A stretch of 36,380 nucleotides of DNA from Neobacillus driksii (GCF_013409995.1 NZ_JACCBX010000024.1:1-36380), one strand, 5' to 3'; counted from the stretch's first letter, positions 7,908 to 16,117 are shown. Made by a program: numbers and translations. The notes: generated by a model from the sequence alone, not told the origin.

Positions 7908-8918
7908 TTAGTTTTGAGTCACTAAATCAAATAAATGGGGCACACGGTGTTTATCCGCATAACCGTCATTAAATTCTCGTTCGCCTGATAACGCTTCCAC
8001 TGGACAGGCAGTTACACACTTCAAGCAGCCTTTACAATATTGATAGTCAATACCACTGAGAAACATTTGTGGTCGACCTTTTTTGTCTGGTTTTTCTTCC
8101 CATACAAAGCAAAAATCGGGGCAAGCTGTATCACATGCAGCGCAATTGATACATTTTTCCTCATGGAAATGAGGGAGCATACCTGCGCGTGAAATACTTA
8201 AATCTTTTAGTATGCTGTTACCTGGATTGGTTATCATACCGCCAATCGCCTGAGTTTCATAACCAAGAACAGGTTCTGGCCGTGAAAAAGGTTTAGGTTC
8301 GATGCCATCTTCAGGAAGATATGTTTTAAATTCGACTTCAGTAAATCCACGGTCGAATGTACGAATATTTGGTTCAACCAAATGTGGGTATTTTTTTTCA
8401 AAAGTACGTCGGATTGTTTGTCTCATCGATTCTGGATCTAAAAAGTCCAAGATACGATACAGAGCACCGAGCATTGCAGTGTTGGCTTTTGTTTGTTCTT
8501 CTAACGCGATACCAGTGGCATCTATGATGGCAATGGTTCCGCCTGTAATTTTCATGAGATTTTTAAGTTCGTCTGGGGATTTTTGTGAGTTTACTAGGAT
8601 GGTGCTGTCAGGATAGATCCCGCTTGTACAGTCAATGGTTTTAAAAAGGGCATCATGGAAAATGCCGACAACATGAGGGCGTTCTATTGGTGTGGTGTCT
8701 CGAATGTTTGTTTCTGGCTCGCAGAAACGAATGTGAGCTTTTACTGGGGAACCTTTTTTCTCTGAACCGTATGATGAAAAACCGACTCCATTCAGCCCGT
8801 TTCCAACAACTCCATCCTCGGAAAGCATTTTACCAGCCAGATTAGCTCCTAACCCGCCGATAGACTCAAGGCGGATTTCAAAAAAACCTAATTCATTTGT
8901 TTTTGGCAATTTTGACAA
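7908..8918 (-). CDS. 2-oxoacid:ferredoxin oxidoreductase, fused gamma-delta
   Basis: 336 residues. Residues about 10-200 are the gamma domain, beginning IRLESIGGLGANLAGKML, with the SSYGSEKKG loop near 48-56. Residues about 245-310 are the delta domain with two ferredoxin-type motifs of form CxxCxxCxxxC: C256/C259/C262/C266 and C295/C298/C301/C305. Together with the downstream alpha-beta protein this gives a full POR in two polypeptides. The start is TTG at 8918, since AGGAGGAA lies 5-7 nt upstream and no ATG is near. It is first in the operon. A 17-bp palindrome (8956-8972) lies just upstream and could be an operator. Confidence 0.9.
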   Translation of the reverse strand: MSKLPKTNELGFFEIRLESIGGLGANLAGKMLSEDGVVGNGLNGVGFSSYGSEKKGSPVKAHIRFCEPETNIRDTTPIERPHVVGIFHDALFKTIDCTSGIYPDSTILVNSQKSPDELKNLMKITGGTIAIIDATGIALEEQTKANTAMLGALYRILDFLDPESMRQTIRRTFEKKYPHLVEPNIRTFDRGFTEVEFKTYLPEDGIEPKPFSRPEPVLGYETQAIGGMITNPGNSILKDLSISRAGMLPHFHEEKCINCAACDTACPDFCFVWEEKPDKKGRPQMFLSGIDYQYCKGCLKCVTACPVEALSGEREFNDGYADKHRVPHLFDLVTQN

Positions 8919-8955
8919 AAGTATTCCTCCTATCTCTGAAACGGAGTTTAATAAA

Positions 8956-8972
8956 GAATATTATAAATATTC
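8956..8972. promoter_or_regulatory. Palindrome upstream of the POR operon
   Basis: GAATATT-ATA-AATATTC, perfect 7-bp arms, 38 bp before the TTG start of the gamma-delta gene. It could be an operator or lie over the -10 region on the minus strand. I do not recognise it as a Fur, Rex, Fnr or PerR box. Confidence 0.3.
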
Positions 8973-9290
8973 TATAAATTAAATTATTTTAATTGTAACA
9001 GGACACGAAAACAAATACAACAGATTTTTGTATTCAGATGTAGGAACCCATATGGAGTTGGTTTTATTAGATGGAAGAATATCTATTGTGATATACAACA
9101 GTTTAAATTATGTTATATAACAACTTAAGAGGCTAGGTATGAAATTAAATGGAAAGTTGTCTGTAGGTCACTTGTGCCCAGTTCATTCATATAATGCAAA
9201 GGGGGAAATAGTTATGAAAACTGAATATAATCCAAGCCTGTTGTGACTTCAAGGTTAAAGTAAGATTTATTCGAACAGGAGGGGATGTTA
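8973..9290. other. Intergenic between POR and ParB-like gene
   Basis: AT-rich. It holds a 12-bp palindrome TGTTATATAACA (about 9111-9122) and a possible 10-codon leader peptide (MKTEYNPSLL, 9214-9246) behind a good AAGGGGGAAA site. The peptide is the only sign of translation; a function is not evident. Confidence 0.3.
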
Positions 9291-9761
9291 GTGAAATTTA
9301 CCATTCAATATATACCCCTAAACAAAATTAAACCTGACGTATCATTGAAAGTAACGGAACACATTAAAAGACTTCAAAGATTGATGTGGGACTGTATGTT
9401 TGTCTTGGTTGTCAGAAAAAACCGGAAGGATAACAACTATACGATTATTAGCGGTCAAGATCGTTATGAATCCCTGCGCAAACATACAAAAAGTATCTAT
9501 GCTCCTTGTATCGTCGATAAAAGTCCGTCTCTCGAATCACCATCCTGGTTTCATCGCTTTCGTAGAAAACAACCGCTGGATGACTTTCCATTAATGCCAT
9601 CTAGCTGGTCCATTGTACGTTCCTTTTTAAAACAAGAGCCTCGATTTAAACAATTATCTCGCTCGCAGCAAATAAGAGTCCTTCTCCTAGCTGCCCATTA
9701 TAAAAAAACAGTGATTTATTCTATGAAAATGACTGTGGATGAGATGTTGAAAGACAATTAG
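9291..9761 (+). CDS. ParB/sulfiredoxin-fold domain protein
   Basis: 156 residues. The N-terminal half follows the ParB N-terminal-like pattern: IQYIPLNKIKPDVSLKV, then a helix, VLVVRKNRKDNNYTIISGQD and RYESLRKH, matching the strand, the GxxR/D-type motif and the Y-L-R-K helix of ParB/Srx-fold proteins. The C-terminal half (SWSIVRSFLKQEPRFKQL, RSQQIRVLLLAAHYKK) is helical. No HTH or CTPase arginine-rich motif of real ParB is obvious, so this is not a chromosome-segregation ParB. The start is taken as GTG 9291, because AGGAGGGG directly abuts the ATG at 9285 (zero spacing) but fits the GTG. Followed by its own terminator. Confidence 0.7.
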   Translation: MKFTIQYIPLNKIKPDVSLKVTEHIKRLQRLMWDCMFVLVVRKNRKDNNYTIISGQDRYESLRKHTKSIYAPCIVDKSPSLESPSWFHRFRRKQPLDDFPLMPSSWSIVRSFLKQEPRFKQLSRSQQIRVLLLAAHYKKTVIYSMKMTVDEMLKDN

Positions 9762-9762
9762 A

Positions 9763-9794
9763 AAAGAGTTTGGTATAAGTCCAAACTCTTTCTC
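9763..9794 (+). terminator. Intrinsic terminator after the ParB-like gene
   Basis: Perfect 11-bp stem AAAGAGTTTGG (9763-9773) / CCAAACTCTTT (9781-9791), 7-nt loop, T-rich end inside the 3' arm. Confidence 0.7.
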
Positions 9795-10011
9795 AGTTTT
9801 CCATTAGGAAAAAATAAAAACACAAATGTAATAGAATACCAACGCCGATCATATTGAACCAATTAATTACATATTTATTTCCCTTGGGTTGAATAACCCC
9901 CATGGCAACAATATTCCAATAGGTATTTTTTAATCTAAATAGACATAGGGAGTATATAATACTATATAAGCAGAGCAGGGAATCCATTTCCTGCTCTACT
10001 TTCCTATTCAA
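9793..10011 (-). CDS. Possible small membrane protein or fragment
   Basis: A frame ending with IQPKGNKYVINWFNMIGVGI, then LLHLCFYFFLMEN, has one convincing hydrophobic helix and reads like protein, while its first 25 codons run over a GC-rich inverted repeat (GAGCAGG / CCTGCTC) downstream of the molybdoenzyme gene and look non-coding. No ribosome binding site was found for any start, so it may be a relic or start with a rare codon. The family is not recognised. Confidence 0.25.
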   Translation of the reverse strand: MNRKVEQEMDSLLCLYSIIYSLCLFRLKNTYWNIVAMGVIQPKGNKYVINWFNMIGVGILLHLCFYFFLMEN

Positions 10012-11071
10012 CCATTACCTTAATGTGGTCGATAGTATTATATCCATACCCATTTCTGTTCCAATAAGGTTTAACGGGCTGAGTTTGACCACTTGAATCT
10101 GTTGCTTTTGACATTATGGTAAATATACCTTTTTCAACTGCATTCCACTCATATGACCAAGAAGCCCATTTGTAGCTATATATCGAACCAGATACTTGCG
10201 CCTCCGACCATGTGTGTCCGTTATCAGTGCTGATGTCGACATGTGTAATATGTCCTTTACCTGTCCAGGCGATGCCTTTTATAACATGTTTACCAGTATT
10301 TATCCTCGCCATATCTAACGGTTTTTGAATCGTGGAATTTACATTTATGGTGGTGACAGGGTGAGCACCATCGTCATTATCTTGATTTGGATAATACATA
10401 TAGTCAATGTTCTGGAAAGGTCCAGTATAATGCGAACCAATTACACTTATTTGCTTAATCCATTTCACAGATGCCATACCATACCATTGGGGAACGATTA
10501 ATCTGAATGGAAAACCGTGTTTAAGGGTTAAAGGTTGTTTATTATATTCATAGGCGATAATTGTATCAGGATGTAAGGCCTTCATTAAGGGTAAACTTCT
10601 AGTATAAGAGAAAACTTTGTCTAAGTCCGTTCTTTTTCCGAAATCATATCCTTCTACGACCACCTCTTTGGCAGCTTCTTTTATTCCGGAAATTTCAAGC
10701 AAAGTACGTAAGGGAACACCTTTCCAAACGCCTTGGCTCATTGCTCCCTTACCCCATTGTTCGCCAAACACTTTGGGCTCAAATAGGCTGCGCTTATTTC
10801 CGGAACATTCGAGAACAACTTCAACGGTTTTTGAGGGTAGCTTAAGGATTGATTGCATAGAAATCAGTAAGGGGGTAGTAACCATCCCATTTATAGGGAG
10901 AAAGTAGTTTGAATAGGAAAGCTTTGGATAAGAAAAGTGGTTGCGCCGATAAAATAAAGGGGTTTGGATAATATCATTCTCAATAAATTGAACAGGTGTT
11001 TCCTGATTCTCCGGATGCAGCCTGCGTGTTACTAAATAAGGCTTCACGACGTCATGTTTATGATCGGCCAT
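10004..11071 (-). CDS. Sulfite oxidase family molybdopterin enzyme
   Basis: 355 residues from ATG 11071, selected because AAAGGAGG lies 5-7 nt upstream; an in-frame extension to 11140 lacks a site. The N-terminal oxidoreductase molybdopterin domain shows VVLECSGNKRS with the Mo-coordinating cysteine C89, then GVWKGVPLRTLLE and HGFPFRLIVPQWYGMASVKW. The C-terminal Mo-co dimerisation domain (about 240-350) shows HVIKGIAWTGKGHITHVDIS and ends near NTIDHIKVMVE. There is no Tat or Sec signal, so it should act in the cytoplasm. The family oxidises sulfite or reduces S- or N-oxides; the substrate is open. It is alone, without cytochrome or Moco genes; a ModA relic lies 8 kb upstream. Confidence 0.85.
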   Translation of the reverse strand: MADHKHDVVKPYLVTRRLHPENQETPVQFIENDIIQTPLFYRRNHFSYPKLSYSNYFLPINGMVTTPLLISMQSILKLPSKTVEVVLECSGNKRSLFEPKVFGEQWGKGAMSQGVWKGVPLRTLLEISGIKEAAKEVVVEGYDFGKRTDLDKVFSYTRSLPLMKALHPDTIIAYEYNKQPLTLKHGFPFRLIVPQWYGMASVKWIKQISVIGSHYTGPFQNIDYMYYPNQDNDDGAHPVTTINVNSTIQKPLDMARINTGKHVIKGIAWTGKGHITHVDISTDNGHTWSEAQVSGSIYSYKWASWSYEWNAVEKGIFTIMSKATDSSGQTQPVKPYWNRNGYGYNTIDHIKVMVE

Positions 11072-11233
11072 AATTTCCTCCTTTAAAAAGCAGTCACTAA
11101 TAACGTATGTTTTACTTGAATAAAATAGGCGTAACAACAAGTCAACAAGGGGGTAGCTAGATACAAGGTATTTTTAAAGTAAATGTAGAATAGTTATTGT
11201 GGGTTTTTCAGTAAATAGCAAGGGAGGATAATA

Positions 11234-12175
11234 ATGGGGGCATTTCACAGTAAGCACTTTACGCTTGAAAAAATTAAAGAAGGAATATATGCAGCGATTG
11301 CTAAACCGGGTGGGGGTTCGGTTTGAAACGCTGGTTTTGTTGATTTAGGAGATTAAACCATCGTGTTTGATACATTTAATACCCCACAAGCTGCTGAAGA
11401 CCTAAAAGTTATGGCAGAAGAAATAACGAACCGGACTGTAACTTGGGTTGTTAATAGTCATTGGCATGGAGACCATATACGTGGAAATCAAGCCTATAAA
11501 GATAGTATCATTATCTCAAGCCAATTAACCTATGAAAAAATGAGGGATATTCATCCATCGCGAATCGGAAAACAAAAGAATGATATACAGGGGCTTACAA
11601 CATATATTCAGTCCCTTCAAGAACAATTAGCTGCATCATATGATTCGAAATTAGAGGAACAAATAAGCTTTCTGGGTGAAATTGAGGCTTCTTTACCTTA
11701 CTTAGAGTTAACCTTACCCCGTCAAACTTTTATAAATGAACTAACTTTTTACGGTTCAAAAAGGAGTGCAAAACTTTATACGTTGGGCGGCGGTCATTCT
11801 GATTGTGATTCAATTCTCTATATACCCGATGAAAATGCAATTTTTATGGGTGATTTACTATTTGTTGACACGCATCCAACCATATTTGAAGACTCTAATC
11901 CTGCAATATGGGTTCAAATTTTGGAGAGGGTGAAAGAAATTGACTTTGTCGTAGCCATCCCGGGTCATGGACCAGTTGGGACAAAAAGAGACCTTTCTAA
12001 ACTCATAGAATACATAATAGATATTACGAAAATGGCTCGTACAACGAATGAAGAAATAGCAATACCCGAAAAGTATCAAAACTGGTCTTCTTCGGAAATT
12101 TTTCATCAGAATATTAGCGGTTTAAGTCAAAAGGTAAAATTAATAAATGTTAGTAACAGTTTTCCCTTTTATTAA
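11234..12175 (+). pseudogene. Metallo-beta-lactamase-fold hydrolase with two in-frame stops
   Basis: A good site (GGGAGGATAATA) precedes ATG 11234. The frame reads MGAFHSKHFTLEKIKEG, then KPGGGSV, TGA (11324-11326), NAGFVDLGD, TAA (11354-11356), then TIVFDTFNTPQA and onward without interruption to 12175. The join matches the usual family sequence (GxxxNAGFxDLGDxTIVFDT), so both stops are point changes inside one gene, not a gene boundary. Zinc ligands are present downstream (NSHWHGDH, GGGHSDCD, IPGHGP). A shortened protein could only start at GTG 11363, which has no ribosome binding site and would lose the first strands. Probably a recent pseudogene. Confidence 0.8.
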
Positions 12176-12217
12176 AGGGATATTTTTTTGCTAACAAAAG
12201 CTTGATTTTCATTATTG

Positions 12218-12231
12218 AGGACATATGTCCT
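12218..12231. promoter_or_regulatory. 14-bp palindrome, candidate Crp/Fnr-type operator
   Basis: AGGACATATGTCCT is a perfect 14-bp palindrome, 66 bp before the first gene of the YdcZ / Crp-Fnr / YdcZ module. Its size and position suit a dimeric regulator, and the gene at 12756 encodes one. The link is inferred. Confidence 0.45.
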
Positions 12232-12296
12232 AACAGAGATCTGATGATTTATCTTTTAATTAGATTATAAATCTAGATAAATTGGAGAGAAGAGAG

Positions 12297-12722
12297 ATGA
12301 AAGGGAGTTTATTTGCATTTTTAGGCGGGGCTTTTATTACGCTGCAGGGTGTAGCAAATACCCGTATTAGCCAAGATATTGGCACGTGGCAGACAGCATC
12401 CATTACACAATTCACGGGATTTCTGCTAAGTTTGCTGATTTTGATGTTTGCAAGAGATAAGAATTGGAAAAAGTTAAAGAATGTAAAACCCCTATACTTG
12501 ACTAGTGGTGCTTTTGCAGCAATTATTATCTTTAGTAATGTCGCATCCATTGAATACGTAGGTGTTACCCTTTCGATTTCCGTCCTATTAATAGCACAGT
12601 TATGTTTGACCTTTTTAATTGATGGTAAAGGCTGGTTTGGTATTCCGAAACAGAAGATGAGGTTACCTCAGTTTGTAGGAATTGCGATGATGATCGTGGG
12701 TGTGGCCATACTACAGTTTTGA
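12297..12722 (+). CDS. YdcZ-type (DUF606) DMT family transporter, first copy
   Basis: 141 residues with four to five predicted hydrophobic helices. It starts MKGSLFAFLGGAFITLQGVA and has NTRISQDIGTWQTASITQF, the typical DUF606/YdcZ pattern; the second half has SISVLLIAQLCLTFLIDGKG and WFGIPKQKM. The family is a half-size relative of drug/metabolite exporters, thought to work as a homo- or heterodimer. The partner is likely the second copy at 13547. GGAGAG (12284-12289) supports ATG 12297 over the TTG at 12282. First gene of a three-gene unit; 33 nt to the next. Confidence 0.85.
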   Translation: MKGSLFAFLGGAFITLQGVANTRISQDIGTWQTASITQFTGFLLSLLILMFARDKNWKKLKNVKPLYLTSGAFAAIIIFSNVASIEYVGVTLSISVLLIAQLCLTFLIDGKGWFGIPKQKMRLPQFVGIAMMIVGVAILQF

Positions 12723-12755
12723 TGCAACAAATTGGCCCATGCTGGAGGCGGAAAT

Positions 12756-13454
12756 ATGAAAGAAATAAAAGATCCTAAGTTAGTGCAGTCCTATTTGCAG
12801 GCTCACCAACTAGAAACCATATTTAATGAAGCAATCATGCCCTATTTGTCTTTATATCACTGCGAGCAAGGAGAACTTATCTTATCCCAAGGTGAACCAT
12901 CCAAGTATTTGTATGTCCTGGTAAAAGGTAAAATAAAAATCTACACCACTTCAGCCGAAGGGAAAACACTTATTTTATCTTTTAAATCTGCGATTGAAGT
13001 GATAGGTGATATTGAATATGTGCAGGAGATCGATACCATCAATACGGTGGAGGCTGTTTCATCGGTCTATATGATCGGTGTGCAACATACTAACTTGAAA
13101 AAATTCACAAATGATTTTTCGCCATTTCTGCAATTTATTTTAAAAATTATTACCGAAAAGTTTTATTTGAAGAATAATTCAATGAGCTTCAATTTGATGT
13201 ATCCAGTTGAGGTTCGTTTAGCCAGTTATTTACTGTCGGTTACCCAAGATGATAATGAATCATTATTTACTGGGCAGCTTAGTACCACTAGCTTGACCGA
13301 TACGGCAAACCTTATCGGGACCAGCTATCGACATCTTAATCGGGTTATTAAGCAGTTTTGTTCCGATGGATTGATGGAGCGCAGTAAAGGTTTCATTCTT
13401 ATTAAAGACAGAGAAGCCTTAAAAACTATAGCCGGAGGCAATATTTATGAGTAA
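12756..13454 (+). CDS. Crp/Fnr family regulator (YeiL-like)
   Basis: 232 residues. The cyclic-nucleotide-binding-type beta barrel covers about 30-125 (HCEQGELILSQGEPSKYLYV, then LVKGKIKIYTTSAEGKTLIL). A long dimerisation helix follows, and then a winged helix (about 170-225) with LTDTANLIGTSYRHLNRVI and DGLMERSKGFILIKD. The cysteine cluster of Fnr is absent, and the cAMP-binding RE/RT-S residues are not evident, so the signal is unknown; the pattern is closest to YeiL. Start ATG 12756 is set by GGAGGCGGAAAT just before it. It lies between two YdcZ genes and probably controls them, perhaps through the palindrome at 12218. Confidence 0.85.
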   Translation: MKEIKDPKLVQSYLQAHQLETIFNEAIMPYLSLYHCEQGELILSQGEPSKYLYVLVKGKIKIYTTSAEGKTLILSFKSAIEVIGDIEYVQEIDTINTVEAVSSVYMIGVQHTNLKKFTNDFSPFLQFILKIITEKFYLKNNSMSFNLMYPVEVRLASYLLSVTQDDNESLFTGQLSTTSLTDTANLIGTSYRHLNRVIKQFCSDGLMERSKGFILIKDREALKTIAGGNIYE

Positions 13455-13546
13455 ATAGATGAGGCAAAACGAAGCACTTGGATTCGTTCAGCTTGCAGTC
13501 ATCCATGAGCTTCTATTAAAATATTACACATTGGAGTGTATCAGAT

Positions 13547-14035
13547 ATGATTCTAGGAATTTTATTTGCGATACTGGCTGGATCTTTAGTCAGTCTGCAA
13601 AACATATTCAATAGTAAAACAGGGGAACACGCTGGTTCATGGACAACCACTACATTAGTGCTAGGTTTAGGATTTGTGGCTTCATTTACTCTAGGTTTTT
13701 TGTTCGAAGGTAAACAATTATTTGATTTACAAAATATGAAGATATGGTACTGGTTCAGCGGGTTAATAGGAATTGGAGTGGTAACCTGTGTCGTGAAAGG
13801 TATAAAGCTGCTTGGTCCAACCTATGCAATTTCAATTATGCTTTCATCACAGCTGGGATTTGCATTATTGTTCGATACATTTGGCTGGATGGGAATTGAA
13901 AAGGTACCTTTTACCACTCAACAATTAATAGGTGTATTAGTCATTGTTGCTGGCATTCTTATTTTTAAAATCAGCGGTGAACCTAAGTCGGCTAAAATGC
14001 CTACTGGCTTTAAAAGTGTCCAGGCAGAAAAGTAA
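13547..14035 (+). CDS. YdcZ-type (DUF606) DMT family transporter, second copy
   Basis: 162 residues with the same layout as the protein at 12297: ILFAILAGSLVSLQNIFNSK, GEHAGSWTTTTLVLG, a central KGIKLLGPTYAISIMLSSQL and FDTFGWMGIEKVPFTTQQL. The last 20 residues form a polar tail. Two YdcZ proteins encoded with one regulator suggest a two-subunit exporter; its substrate is not readable. GGAGTG is placed before the ATG. A 92-nt gap from the regulator holds no terminator. Confidence 0.85.
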   Translation: MILGILFAILAGSLVSLQNIFNSKTGEHAGSWTTTTLVLGLGFVASFTLGFLFEGKQLFDLQNMKIWYWFSGLIGIGVVTCVVKGIKLLGPTYAISIMLSSQLGFALLFDTFGWMGIEKVPFTTQQLIGVLVIVAGILIFKISGEPKSAKMPTGFKSVQAEK

Positions 14036-14056
14036 ACACAGGATGGAGAGATACTT

Positions 14057-14766
14057 TTGAAAGAATATAAAACATTGTTTTTTGATGTAGATGATACTTT
14101 ATTGGATTTTGCTGCAGCAGAAAAGTTAGCATTACAACTCCTTTTCGAGGAGCAGAATATTCCGCTTACTTCCGAAATAGTAGAGAATATAAAACAATAA
14201 ATCAAGGTCTTTGGAAGAGGTTTGAAGAAGGAGAATTGAGCCGGGACGAGGTTGTCAATACACGCTTTTCTCTTCTTTTTAATCAATACGGAAAAGAAGT
14301 CGATGGGACCATACTAGAAAAAAATTATCGATCATTCTTAGAACAAGGACATCAATTGGTAAACGGTGCTTTTGAACTGATTACAGAACTAAGTTCCCAA
14401 TATGATTTATATATTGTTACTAATGGTGTGTCTAGCACACAGGATAAACGGTTACGTGCTTCAGGTTTACATCCACTATTCAAAGGTATCTTCGTTTCTG
14501 AGGATACAGGTTTCCAAAAGCCAATGAAGGAATTTTTCGATTATGTTTTTGCAGGAATTCCTCATTTTCAAGTAAACCAAGCACTAATTATCGGTGATTC
14601 GTTAAGTGCAGATATTCAGGGCGGGGAGCTGGCCGGGATGGATACATGCTGGTTTAATCCAAACATGAAACCGAACAATTCTGATAGTACTCCGACCTAT
14701 CAAATTCACAAACTAGAAGAGTTGAAACAAATATTAAGTGTACGAGATAAAATAGGTGCCTGTTAA
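14057..14766 (+). pseudogene. HAD phosphatase (YfnB/YjjG-like) with a frameshift
   Basis: A TTG at 14057 behind GGAGAG starts LKEYKTLFFDVDDTLLDF, HAD motif I with the DxDxT residues. This frame runs to TAA at about 14195. The continuation (KTINQGLWKRFEEGELSRDE) is in another frame and carries motif II (VTNGVSS), the motif III lysine (GFQKPMKEF) and motif IV (IGDSLSADIQGG), ending at 14766. One base is missing around 14183-14190; restoring it would give about 236 residues, the normal length for YjjG/YfnB pyrimidine-nucleotide phosphatases. It is either a young pseudogene or a sequencing error in an A-rich spot. Confidence 0.8.
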
Positions 14767-14790
14767 TGTGATTTTAAAGGAGTGGGGGAT

Positions 14791-15315
14791 ATGGAGTTAA
14801 AATATGAAATCATTACCGATGAAGAGATTGAATACTGTAGAGATTTATGTAATGAACTAATGGCCTTTCAAAAATCTAAAGCTCATATAACCCCCGAGTT
14901 ATTTGATCATATGAATTTTGATACTCGATTGGTTCCTTCTGTAAAAAGTGCATTACGTAATTACACGGTTATCGTCAAAGATGGTGAGAAAATTGTAGCC
15001 TACGTCTATTCCAATATTTCTCCAAAGGAAGCATATTCAAACGATTTCGCAACTTTTTTTGACTTATCCTCAGTTCAACAAAAGAATGTAGCTTGTCTTT
15101 CCCAATTTTACATTAAAGAAGAGTATAGACAATATGGGATTGGTTCCAAGCTCTTTAATATGTCATTGGATTGGATGAAGCAATTTGATGATGTTGATGA
15201 TTACTTTATTTTCGTTTCAAATGGAAATGATAACGCCTTAGAATTCTATAAACGTAAAGGATTTACAGTGAGTCATACTATTTTGGATGGTTTTATTACT
15301 GTTTTACGAAAATAG
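14791..15315 (+). CDS. GNAT family N-acetyltransferase
   Basis: 174 residues with a GNAT fold. Around residues 100-125 the strand-4/helix-3 core reads VACLSQFYIKEEYRQYGIGS then KLFNMSLDWMK, the acetyl-CoA-binding R-x-x-G-I-G form of the Q/RxxGxG/A motif, and near the C-terminus NDNALEFYKRKGF is the usual last helix. The substrate is unknown. The start is ATG 14791, with AAGGAG 8-9 nt upstream; a GTG at 14782 overlaps that site. It follows the broken HAD gene by 24 nt and was probably in the same transcript. Confidence 0.8.
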   Translation: MELKYEIITDEEIEYCRDLCNELMAFQKSKAHITPELFDHMNFDTRLVPSVKSALRNYTVIVKDGEKIVAYVYSNISPKEAYSNDFATFFDLSSVQQKNVACLSQFYIKEEYRQYGIGSKLFNMSLDWMKQFDDVDDYFIFVSNGNDNALEFYKRKGFTVSHTILDGFITVLRK

Positions 15316-15402
15316 GATAGGACCATTTTAGGTCCTTACTAGTCATCTACACCTAAAGACTTAGAAAAACTTACCACTTCAGTATCTTCTGGTCATGAAA
15401 AA

Positions 15403-15438
15403 ACTCTACTATACTATAATTACATTATATAGTGGAGT
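15403..15438. promoter_or_regulatory. Inverted repeat overlapping the DedA ribosome binding site
   Basis: ACTCTACTATA (15403-15413) and TATAGTGGAGT (15428-15438) pair at 10 of 11 positions plus a G-T. The right arm includes the GGAG that serves ATG 15446, so the structure could act as an operator or as a translation-limiting hairpin. Confidence 0.35.
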
Positions 15439-15445
15439 GAGAAGT

Positions 15446-16060
15446 ATGACTGAATCAATATTGTCCCTTATCAAAGAATGGGGGATATGGGGAGTGTTCA
15501 TATCCTTATTTATTGAAGGGAGTGCTCTTCCCTTTATCGGCTCGTTCATCATGGTAACAGTGGGATTTATTTTAGATTTGACCTGGTTTGAGATGATATG
15601 GATCTCATTAGCAGGCAGCTTCATATATGCGATAGGGAGTTGGATTCCTTATTTTATTGGGTATAAATTCGGTATATCTGTAGAAGACCGGTTGAGTGAT
15701 GCAAAAAGAGAAAAATTAACAAAGGCTAAGAAGGCTTTTAGCAAGAATGGAATTTGGAGTGTTGCCATTTCAAGCCCGCTTCATTTAGGGAATTTTGTCC
15801 CTTTTTTAGCGGGAATTTCACATATGAGACTTCGAACCTATACACTACTTACTATGATCGGTATTGCTCCGTCCACCTTCCTATTTTTAAGTATTGGTCA
15901 TTTTTATCCAGGTGATTTCAGCAGCGTTATGAATACAGTAAAGGATTATCAACTATTACTATTTATTTTGTTTGGATTAATTACTTTGATTTATTTGGGT
16001 ATAAAATTTATCGGTTATCGTCAGCAAAAGAAATTAATGAAACAAAATGTGATGAGCTAG
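15446..16060 (+). CDS. DedA/VTT family membrane protein
   Basis: 204 residues. The N-terminal re-entrant region carries the DedA signature FIEGSALPFIGSF; this is followed by AGSFIYAIGSWIPYFIGYKF and the conserved amphipathic region SSPLHLGNFVPFLAGISHM, then three further helices and a basic tail. DedA proteins are inner-membrane half-transporters; some members flip undecaprenyl phosphate or phospholipids. The glycine- and proline-rich segments fit, but the usual R of the F(V/I)R motif is replaced here by the H-L-G-N stretch, so the exact subgroup is uncertain. ATG 15446 has GGAGTGAGAAGT before it. Terminator at 16075. Confidence 0.8.
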   Translation: MTESILSLIKEWGIWGVFISLFIEGSALPFIGSFIMVTVGFILDLTWFEMIWISLAGSFIYAIGSWIPYFIGYKFGISVEDRLSDAKREKLTKAKKAFSKNGIWSVAISSPLHLGNFVPFLAGISHMRLRTYTLLTMIGIAPSTFLFLSIGHFYPGDFSSVMNTVKDYQLLLFILFGLITLIYLGIKFIGYRQQKKLMKQNVMS

Positions 16061-16074
16061 ATTTCCTTACACTA

Positions 16075-16104
16075 AAAACACCTGAAAAGGGTGTTTTTTC
16101 TTTT
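16075..16104 (+). terminator. Intrinsic terminator after the DedA gene
   Basis: AAAACACC (16075-16082) / GGTGTTTT (16090-16097) with a 7-nt loop, followed by TTCTTTTT. Confidence 0.8.
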
Positions 16105-16117
16105 TACATTGGCGAAG

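Noticed and set aside
11324..11326. TGA as selenocysteine or recoded codon in the metallo-hydrolase
   Set aside because: A second, different stop (TAA) follows after nine codons, and no SECIS-like element or Sec-type family is involved.
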